Shown here one piece after another: positions 18,454-25,313 of a stretch of 26,411 nt of DNA (positions are counted from its first letter, which is position 1; the number at the start of each line of letters is the position of its first letter). The DNA is from CAYWGR01 sp964458015. Its GTDB lineage: Bacteria; Planctomycetota; Planctomycetia; Pirellulales; Thermoguttaceae. The translations under genes were made by a program, and so were the position numbers. The stretch is taken from contig CAYWGR010000069.1 of the NCBI GenBank assembly GCA_964458015.1, positions 1 to 26,411 of the forward strand. The letters are read 5' to 3'. The notes beneath the pieces are model-generated. The model made no database searches and had not been told where the DNA came from. It saw nothing but the letters and a program-made list of their open reading frames with translations.

Positions 18454-19104
18454 CTATTGGGTCAGAGAATGGACGACTCTGGGCGTCTTATCTTCACCGG
18501 CGAGCCCTGAAAAATTGTATGCCCGGACGCTTTTCAGAACCAACGACTGCACGCGGTTGGCCGCAAAACTGACGCTCGAGTGTTTAACCGAGATTTGGGG
18601 ATCATATTGCCCCAAATCCTGCAAGGAGGAGGGCGCCGTCAGCTTCAGCGAATCATCACCGCCGAAATTTCCCCAGGTAGTCGAGGTTCCATTGACGATT
18701 TCGACAACCAATTCTCCCTCGGCAAGCCGCATGACTTGCGTCCAGCGAATGGTTTCGCCGGGCGTGGAAAGCAGTGCCTCATTTGCGTATCGTTTGTGGG
18801 ATAAGTTTTTTTTGCCTTCCCAGATCTGAAGCTGCAAACCGCCTGGAGTGAAACTCGGAACGTCGCAGTGATTCAGCGAAAACGTCGCATACAAGGAATC
18901 GACGTTTCCGACCGGTGAAAAGAGACACGTAATTTGAGGTGCGTTGTTATCGGGAACGGGAGTGCTGATGACCAGTTCCCAATCCTCCTCGATGCGGACA
19001 ACGCTTGTCGTGTCTGCCCATAACGGACCGGCCATCGCGGCCAGAATGCCGAATACCAGGACGCAAACTGCGCCCCCCAACAATCGTTGGTTTTTGAAAC
19101 TCAT
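18454..19104 (-). CDS. Secreted hypothetical protein upstream of the TadG-like gene
   Basis: A 216-residue protein that I do not recognise. The ATG at 19104 has a strong GGGAGG box and begins MSFKNQRLLGG; a longer frame from 19140 is not needed. A signal peptide of about 30 residues ends near LWA (residues 28-30). The mature part begins with VVRIEEDWELVISTPVPDNNAPQ and is beta-rich, with few charged clusters and two cysteines. The WEL...P.PD.NAPQ start resembles other planctomycete secreted proteins found with TadG genes, but this is memory, not a search. The short spacing to the TadG-like gene implies co-transcription and a joint envelope role. Confidence 0.7.
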   Translation of the reverse strand: MSFKNQRLLGGAVCVLVFGILAAMAGPLWADTTSVVRIEEDWELVISTPVPDNNAPQITCLFSPVGNVDSLYATFSLNHCDVPSFTPGGLQLQIWEGKKNLSHKRYANEALLSTPGETIRWTQVMRLAEGELVVEIVNGTSTTWGNFGGDDSLKLTAPSSLQDLGQYDPQISVKHSSVSFAANRVQSLVLKSVRAYNFSGLAGEDKTPRVVHSLTQ

Positions 19105-19685
19105 TGCTGCTCCCTCCCGCCCCCGAGGCAACGGCAGCATGGCATCGTCGATAAACCGAGAAAACCTACAAAGTTCCCTTTTCTAAAACAGTGAACCGGC
19201 GACTGGCGGCATCCTCATCGCATTTGCCGCGCGTTGTCTTCGATAAGCGAAAATGTGTACTGTTGATGGTAACTTTTACCACGACCTATAGGAATTCTAC
19301 GCCTGTTTTTTTCCTCGTGCGGCGTCATTCAACGATCATCGGTAAATTTTCCGCTTACAGCAAGACCAATGATTGCATTGATACCCCTGACGCAGCGGGT
19401 GCGAATAATTCGGCATCAACGGTATCGCACGTGGAAGTCGGCAAATGGTCGATAGTCGCAAGATTCGCGAATCAGAATCGAGTCTTGCACTGTCTGATTG
19501 ACTAGGCGGACAGCAAAGTCCCTAAAAGCAGTCATTCTGAGCGTAGCGAAGAATCTCGTCTGCCATTGCTAACTATCCAGCTAGGTATCAACGAGATCCT
19601 TCGCTACGCTCAGGATGACAATTTTCGTTCCAAGAGACTTTGCAAATCGCATATCTGCTCGGCCGGCTCATGAAATAAACACTTC
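19105..19685. other. Intergenic region between glycosidase operon end and hypothetical gene
   Basis: 581 bases. It must contain the promoter of the minus-strand hypothetical/TadG operon near 19105-19200. The left copy of the long inverted repeat is at 19531-19619. A 104-codon plus-strand frame (19191-19505) has no recognisable domain or clear ribosome binding site and is not called. Confidence 0.45.
19531..19619. repeat. Long inverted repeat, copy A (downstream of the GH29-like gene)
   Basis: Two 29-base arms (19531-19559 and 19591-19619) match as reverse complements at 27 positions and flank a 31-base centre. The arm core TGAGCGTAGCGAA is nearly the same as in copy B. Elements whose translation gives FAQDD or SERSEES occur, to my recollection, in intergenic regions of many bacterial phyla. 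Transcribed, it would form a long hairpin; it may act as a terminator or mRNA stabiliser for the glycosidase operon. Confidence 0.8.
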
Positions 19686-20741
19686 TCACGATGTTTTTAT
19701 ATCTTCCAACGCTGTCTTCAGCCGATGCAATTGATCCACTGATGCAGAGGCCAATTCCCCATCTTGGTAGATGCCCACATTGAATGTCATGGGCGACTGG
19801 TTGCGATTGCAGCGGCGCACATAGTCGATTACTTTTGCATCCGGATATAACGGCGGCGGAATTTCACTCTCCGTTTTCGCATGAACCCAACCTGCCGTAT
19901 CCAGACAAGTCCAGCCGAACCACTGCAAACCATTGGCAAGATAACGGCTCTTGGCAGGGGTTTCCAAATCGTTCGTCTCGCCCGACCAATAGTCTTGATG
20001 CTTGGTATAAAGAAACTGCGCATTAACTCCGGCGTTGAAGGTGATCAAACGGCCGGCAAAACCGGTTTTTGCCGCCGCGGCATACTTTTCCCAAGGAAAC
20101 TGAAATCCACGCATGTCGGTTGTCACGGAATTGTGCGGACCGCGAGGGTCGAGCGAGTAGGAACTGTCGAACCACCATGCCTTGACCTTCTCGCCGTACC
20201 GTTCGCCCATCCACGCGATGACTTGGCACAAGTTGTCAACCAGCCGGTCCTTCTTCGCATCATAATAACCGACCGCCTTTGCCCAGTTTGGGTCGTCGTT
20301 TCCGTTGCACGAATGGTTGTAATAGAGCAGCAGTCGGACATTCTTCGCCGCAAGGGCTTGGGCCAACTCGTCGATAAGATCGCGCTGGCAAGTTCTTCCA
20401 GGCAGAATCTTATCCAGAACCGGATGCGGAGCCGGAAGCATCTGCAAAGCGTGCGTTGTCGTAAACAGCACATAATCAGCACCGCTTTGGGCCACCGCAT
20501 CGACAAATCGATCCACGCGAAAGGCATCGACGGCCTTTTGGAAAGGCAGCGGCTTGCCCTTTCGCGGAGCCGTTTGCGCCGTCCAATGCACGCCGACTCC
20601 AAATCGACATTTCGAGAGCCAATCGGTGTTTACCCGCTGATAGGGTTTGTCCTCGGGCGACTCTGCGCAGACCGATAATTTCGCTCCACACGCACACGCA
20701 ACACCTGCCGTTGCCGATGCGATAAAATCACGTCGATTCAT
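19686..20741 (-). CDS. GH29-like glycoside hydrolase (putative alpha-L-fucosidase)
   Basis: A 351-residue exported enzyme. The N-terminus MNRRDFIASATAG has the twin arginines of a Tat-like signal, followed by a cysteine-containing hydrophobic stretch. The core resembles the GH29 barrel: FGVGVHWT (47-53), GADYVLFTTTHALQM (87-101), a QRDLIDELAQAL helix, VRLLLYYNHS, and KAWWFDSSYS with D192 as the likely catalytic nucleophile. The family normally releases alpha-L-fucose. The protein is shorter than classic fucosidases and lacks the C-terminal beta-sandwich, so substrate specificity is uncertain. It lies just after the GH78-like gene, presumably in the same operon; the exact overlap is hidden by the sequence gap. 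AGGAGC stands six bases before the ATG. Confidence 0.65.
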   Translation of the reverse strand: MNRRDFIASATAGVACACGAKLSVCAESPEDKPYQRVNTDWLSKCRFGVGVHWTAQTAPRKGKPLPFQKAVDAFRVDRFVDAVAQSGADYVLFTTTHALQMLPAPHPVLDKILPGRTCQRDLIDELAQALAAKNVRLLLYYNHSCNGNDDPNWAKAVGYYDAKKDRLVDNLCQVIAWMGERYGEKVKAWWFDSSYSLDPRGPHNSVTTDMRGFQFPWEKYAAAAKTGFAGRLITFNAGVNAQFLYTKHQDYWSGETNDLETPAKSRYLANGLQWFGWTCLDTAGWVHAKTESEIPPPLYPDAKVIDYVRRCNRNQSPMTFNVGIYQDGELASASVDQLHRLKTALEDIKTS

Positions 20742-20791
20742 GGAAATGCTCCTGATACTCTCATGCGTGAAACATTACAGCGTGCCATGGT

Positions 20792-20801
20792 NNNNNNNNN
20801 N
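20792..20801. other. Assembly gap (10 Ns)
   Basis: Ten Ns interrupt the 3' end of the GH78-like gene. The 7 bases before the gap and the 7 bases after it are the same (CCATGGT), so the two contig ends may simply overlap. Confidence 0.95.
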
Positions 20802-23230
20802 CCATGGTGCTTTCCCGCACCGAGTTCAATCGTCAGATACCGGTCCGATCGGCTCTTCGGTTGAACTGCTTGGCCATCCACCTTCAAGCCCACATTGGGC
20901 TCGTGCCAAGGAATCGAAACCCGGGCTGTTACGCCGGCGGGAATATCCAGATCAAATGCCAAGCTGCCGTCCGCGGCGGTCCGATCCCAACAAACGGCAA
21001 CGGGACCAAACTCGGTTACGACGATACCCTCGGCCCGCTTAAGATCGCCCAAATGCGGTTCGATTGCCAAACGATGATTGGCCGCCGGGCCATCCACGTT
21101 GACGCCCAGCACGCGACGGCTTAGATAAATCGTCGGCGGACTTCCCATGTCGTGACAATTTTCACCCGGCCCAAATCCTTCCCACGTTGTTTGAGTCTCG
21201 AAGGTCGTCATGGGGGCCCAACGCTTGCGGATCGTGTCGAGCGTTTTTTGGTCGGCGGCATTCGTACCGATCTTCAACAGCGCCTCGTGGTAATAAGCGA
21301 ATTGGAAGGGCCCCGCATCCTCGCGATCCAAGTTGGCCACGAACCACTGCTCAACACGATGGCGACGTTCGGCGGGAACAGCGTCAAAATACAAAATGAT
21401 GCCTGCCGCGTGGACGGTCGGAGGCGTCTTCACGCCCTCTTTTATGGCGCCATGATACGTGCCGGCCTTTTCATCCCATAGATTTGCGTTGACAGCCATG
21501 TTGATCGCACGACTTGCCTCTTGGTATTGCCGTTCCTTGTCGTTTTCGCCAAGAAGTTTAGCCAGATGCGCCGCATCGGCCAAAGCCCGGGCAACAAACA
21601 CGTTCAAAGTCGTGCCTTCGCATACTTGATAACACAAAGGATTGCCGAAAAATACGAATTCCCGGGCCTTCACCAGTCCCCGCTCGGTGCGATGATCGAG
21701 GAACCACTTGAGTTGTGCCGTGATGGCCGGCCACATTTCGCGAACCAACTCAAGATCGCCGGTATTGTCGTGCCACGTTCGGATCCCTTGGATCCAGAGG
21801 CAGGAATAGTCTTCAATATAGCCGTGAATGTCCCAACGATTCGACGGATGATGCGCCTTGATGCGGCCGTCCGGCTGAACGCTTTGGCCCATGTGCCTTA
21901 ACAGATTGCCGAACAGTCGCGGATCGCTCCAATAGGGTTTGCCGTCGGTCCCTGGCCCGGCCATTGTAAGCCGCGATACGGGGTAGGAAACCATGACGCC
22001 GTCGCCAAGCCATTCAACACGCTCGCGCGTGGCGCAGTCCACATAGGCATCTTCGCTGACTACCTGAATCGTGTTGATGCCGAGCTGCCAAATGTGGTTC
22101 AGCAAAGGATCGTTGCAGGTGAACTTGCCGACGACATCGAATGGATAGACGCGGTTATTCAGCTTGACGCCCAGGAGCCGAATCTTGCCCGCCGTGCAAC
22201 GAATCGCCACGTACTTGCAGCCGAAGGTGTCGCCGCTTACGTAGGTTTGCCGGCCTTGCTTGGCGATGTAACGATTCGGATCGCAGCCCATGCCGGCCGG
22301 CTTGTTTCCGCTGGAGGCAAAGGTTTGCGCATAGGAGATTTCAAGACTGCCGCCCGCATCGGCCTCCATCTCGATTTCGGAATAGGCCTGAACAAATCGT
22401 CCGGCGTCGATCACGATCTGGCTGCCGGCGGGAAGCTCCAGGGGCAGCGATTTTGAAAGTTCCGGCCTGTCGGCAAGATTTTCAGGAGCCCCCTCGCCTA
22501 ATTGTTTTTGCACCACGTAAAGCGGCTTCACTTCGGTTTCCCGTAACAGCGGAATGCGTCTTGCCCGAAGCGGTCCCCACTGTTTCCCATCGACACTCGC
22601 GGCTTTTTCCCAAGCGGCATCGTCAAACTCCACGGCTGTCCAATCGCCCAAATCACGTCGGGCATCCACGTTATCGGGAATACTCGTCCAACTGACCGGG
22701 CTCGGTCCAAACCGATTTTGGGTACTTACGCGCCATGTGGCGTCGCTGCCGATCGTTTGCTTATTGCCGGCACTGCCGATTTCAAGCAACGCCGCCAACC
22801 CCGGCGCGTGACGCATGATCCGGCCGCAAAAACTATCGCCGTTTTCGGGCGCCTTGCCGTCGTCATAGTGATGAACAACCGCTGTCATCACGTTTTTGCC
22901 GGGCCGTAAAAAACTTGCAACATCGAGCGAGTCGTATTCCGGCCCCTTGGGATCGAACCGACACGGTCCGCGATTGACGTATTTCCCATTGATCCAAAGC
23001 ATATATCGGGAATCCGCGAATATACATGCGGTTGCCGAGTTAGGTTGCTCCTTCAAATCAAACGTCTTGCGAAATACCGCATAGACCTGCTTGCCCATCG
23101 GAGCCGTAGGCGACCAGATGACCGAACCCTGCAATGCGGCGGTCTGCGCATCCTCGTCGGCGCCGGCCGATGCCAAGGAGCACAGTGCCATGATTAGCGA
23201 CATTCCGGCGAATAAACAAATAGGTCTCAT
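20802..23230 (-). CDS. GH78-like alpha-L-rhamnosidase, 3' end in assembly gap
   Basis: 809 residues are visible before the gap. A signal peptide ends near residue 23 (ASAGA). N-terminal beta-sandwiches include the carbohydrate-binding-like stretch YMLWINGKYVNRGPCRFDP. The (alpha/alpha)6 catalytic barrel starts about 365. The GH78 signature DCATRERVEWLGDG is at 398-411, with E403 and D410 in the positions of the catalytic acidic residues, and TTWEG (E684) matches the conserved second acidic site. A C-terminal beta domain ends VDGQAVQ..., TIELGAGKHH. The enzyme is likely to remove terminal alpha-L-rhamnose from polysaccharides outside the cytoplasm. It follows the DUF1559 gene of the right cassette and precedes the GH29-like gene. 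The stop cannot be fixed: joining the repeated flank gives GTL then TAA, while reading through the ten Ns runs to a TGA at 20738. Confidence 0.85.
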
Positions 23231-23297
23231 CTTGTGATTTCCTTAATGCAAAATAGTGTTGCGTAGTATCTGTTGTGGAAAGGATAACCGAGGAACC

Positions 23298-23382
23298 GTC
23301 ATCCTGAGCGAAGCGAAGGATCTCGTTGGCGTATTGCGACATGTGCAGACTCACGGAGATTCTTCGCTTCGCTCAGAATGGC
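23298..23382. repeat. Long inverted repeat, copy B (upstream of the GH78-like gene)
   Basis: Arms 23298-23324 and 23356-23382 are reverse complements at 24 of 27 positions, with a 31-base centre. It is the same family as copy A. It lies between the DUF1559 stop (23434) and the GH78-like start (23230). Confidence 0.8.
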
Positions 23383-23433
23383 AAAAATTGCGACTTCGCA
23401 GTTCTCTTAAGGTAGGTTGATAGGGCAGGGAGG

Positions 23434-24402
23434 TCAATATTCGCTTGAATCCATGGCGGTGCCGTCCTTGCAGTTGCCCAGATTGGCATGGACGGCCGTT
23501 TTGATGGAGTAACTGATCGAGTGAACGGATCCATCGCAGAAGACCATATTGAATCCGGCGGCGTGGGCACTTCCGAATTGTCCGCAACCGTCGTAGCCCG
23601 TGCGATCGGGTTCAAGCACGTATCCGGTATTGGTCACGCGCAGGCTGTCGCAATTGCCACCCCAGTACATGCTGTCGTCGTCGCCGCCCGAGGTTCCCGT
23701 ATCGTAGCTATCCACCCAAAGCGATTTTTCGCCGGCCATGTAGGTATTGCTTAGCCCATCACGAATGTTTGCGACGCGGATCGTGCTTTTAGAATAGCAA
23801 ATACCCGTGGCAATTTTGGGATCCGATTCCTGTGCGTAGGAATGATCGCCTGCATTCGCGGCATAGTCGCCTTTCGCGGCCGAGGTGAACGTGGCTGCAT
23901 TGCCCGGTTGGTGCGAGGTCAGGCAGGGATGAATCACCGAGGGCCGCCGTGAAGGGCAATTCATCCCGCCAAGCGGCGTCTGTTCGCGCTGGGCGAAAAA
24001 CGGTTTTTTCGCGTCGGCGGTCAAGCCCGCGCCCAAATCATGCAACGCCTGCTGCTCCATGTAGGGCAGGATATTGAATATCCAACCGCCGGGCTGCGTC
24101 TCGCCAACGCCAAGGTCCGGATCGGCTACGATAAAACTGGTTGCCTCGGAATAGCCGAAGCCGCCCGTGGGAAAATGTCCGACCGCCTGCTCATGGTTCA
24201 GAAACGCCAGGCCGATCTGTTTTAAGTTGTTCGAGCATTGCAAACGTCGCGCCGCCTCGCGCGCCGACTGCACGGCCGGCAACAGCAGTGAAATGAGGAT
24301 GCCGATGATGGTGATAACGACCAGAAGCTCAACAAGAGTGAATCCGCTGGGATATTTGGGATGTGTCGATTTGGGATTTGGGATTTTATTTCTCAGCAAC
24401 AT
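23434..24402 (-). CDS. DUF1559 family protein with prepilin-type N-terminus (right cassette)
   Basis: A 322-residue protein. The ATG at 24402 has GAGGAA seven bases upstream. The leader (about 18 residues, rich in Pro, Lys and Asn) is followed by SGFTLVELLVVITIIGILIS, then LLPAVQSAREAARR and NNLKQIGLAFLNHE. The H-X9-DG motif is HAAGFNMVFCDG near residue 280. It is a paralogue of the DUF1559 protein at 12411, with near-identical first 50 residues after the leader and a diverged body. The first part of the leader is encoded by GGGATTT-type repeats. It lies after a PEP-CTERM gene and before the GH78-like gene. It is probably a surface pseudopilin-like protein. Confidence 0.9.
   Translation of the reverse strand: MLLRNKIPNPKSTHPKYPSGFTLVELLVVITIIGILISLLLPAVQSAREAARRLQCSNNLKQIGLAFLNHEQAVGHFPTGGFGYSEATSFIVADPDLGVGETQPGGWIFNILPYMEQQALHDLGAGLTADAKKPFFAQREQTPLGGMNCPSRRPSVIHPCLTSHQPGNAATFTSAAKGDYAANAGDHSYAQESDPKIATGICYSKSTIRVANIRDGLSNTYMAGEKSLWVDSYDTGTSGGDDDSMYWGGNCDSLRVTNTGYVLEPDRTGYDGCGQFGSAHAAGFNMVFCDGSVHSISYSIKTAVHANLGNCKDGTAMDSSEY
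24349..24388 (-). repeat. GGGATTT-type repeats encoding the DUF1559 leader (right cassette)
   Basis: On the plus strand GGGAT recurs at 24349, 24358, 24373 and 24380, the last pair 7 bases apart. It encodes residues 5-18 (NKIPNPKST, HPKYPSG) just before the FTLVE motif. Bases 24375-24388 are the exact reverse complement of 24434-24447. Confidence 0.6.
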
Positions 24403-24433
24403 GATTATTTCCTCAAGGCGATGTCCCTCGATC

Positions 24434-24480
24434 TAAAATCCCAAATCTCCAAATCCCAAATCTCCAAACCCAAAATCACC
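24434..24480 (+). repeat. AAATCCC/AAATCTCC repeats between PEP-CTERM and DUF1559 genes
   Basis: Alternating 7- and 8-base units (AAATCCC, AAATCTCC, twice) followed by degenerate units, noncoding. They are inverted relative to the leader repeats and form a perfect 14-bp stem with them, with the DUF1559 start in the loop. Confidence 0.6.
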
Positions 24481-24483
24481 AAA

Positions 24484-25155
24484 TTATTTCCGTTTCCGCC
24501 AGGCGTAGGCGAGCAAACCGAACAGGCCAGTCATTAGAATAATAATGGAAGATGGCTCAGGGATTGGTGATGCCGAGCCGAAGACGTCAATCTCGTGGTA
24601 AACCGTGCCCATACCCATACTAGCAGTCCCAAAATTGGAGAACGTCAGGGATGTGACGCCCGTCAAGCCGAGGCCGGTGATATCGATCTTGGTGGAAAGG
24701 TTGCCTTCACCGATAAAACTGACTCCCGCATCGGCGGAACCGATCACGTATTGCGGCGTTTTGTCGGCGAACGTGGCCAGTACCGAATACTCTTGATAGG
24801 CTCTTTTTTCGTCCCATGCCGCGTAACTAGTGATCTCGTCGATGTTCCACCCATTCGGTGCATTGGTAAGATCGAAGGTGTAGGTGACGCTCATACCTTG
24901 ATAGAGACCGTATCCGTTGCCGATGCTGTCGCCTTGGGCAAACGTGCTGGCGCCGCCGTTATTGAGACTAGTTAAATTGCCGGCCCAATAGGTTCCGCTA
25001 AAGGTAAGTGTTGCGCCGGTGCCCGGCTGATCCGAATTGCTCCCCAAAAAATCGTCCGCGTTCGATGCATAGGGGTTGACCGTATACGCCGGAGCGACGC
25101 CGGCGAGGCACCCTAAAACGACCAAAACCATACACGCTGTTGCACACCGTTTCAT
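24484..25155 (-). CDS. PEP-CTERM sorting domain protein (right cassette)
   Basis: A 223-residue secreted protein. The ATG at 25155 has GAGGAG seven bases upstream and opens a signal peptide (MKRCATACMVLVVLGCLAG, cleavage near APA). A frame extending to 25302 would add 49 residues without signal character and is rejected. The body is beta-rich and includes WNIDEITSYAAWDE and ITGLGLTGVTSLTF, resembling jelly-roll extracellular domains. The end is IPEP at about 198, a hydrophobic helix and WRKRK, a canonical exosortase signal. The last 15 residues are identical to those of the PEP-CTERM protein at 13467, while the bodies differ. It stands between the FecR/LamG and DUF1559 genes. Confidence 0.87.
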   Translation of the reverse strand: MKRCATACMVLVVLGCLAGVAPAYTVNPYASNADDFLGSNSDQPGTGATLTFSGTYWAGNLTSLNNGGASTFAQGDSIGNGYGLYQGMSVTYTFDLTNAPNGWNIDEITSYAAWDEKRAYQEYSVLATFADKTPQYVIGSADAGVSFIGEGNLSTKIDITGLGLTGVTSLTFSNFGTASMGMGTVYHEIDVFGSASPIPEPSSIIILMTGLFGLLAYAWRKRK

Positions 25156-25313
25156 AACCGTTCTCCTCAAAAAGAAAAGGTGTTGACCGAAGAAAGAAAC
25201 ATGGAAAAGTGCATGCGATCTTTCCTTTGTCCGATTCCTCTCGCCAACTGCCGCATACAGTCTGCCGGCAACGCACCGGCAAGGCAACCTGTTCCGCGGC
25301 ATTCATTCTACTC

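Noticed and set aside
19191..19505. 104-codon plus-strand frame in the intergenic region
   Set aside because: No domain, no clear Shine-Dalgarno, atypical composition; I could not support it as a gene.
23058..23354. Minus-strand frame containing ILRFAQDD
   Set aside because: This peptide is the translation of the inverted repeat, a common false call; the GH78-like gene uses another frame.
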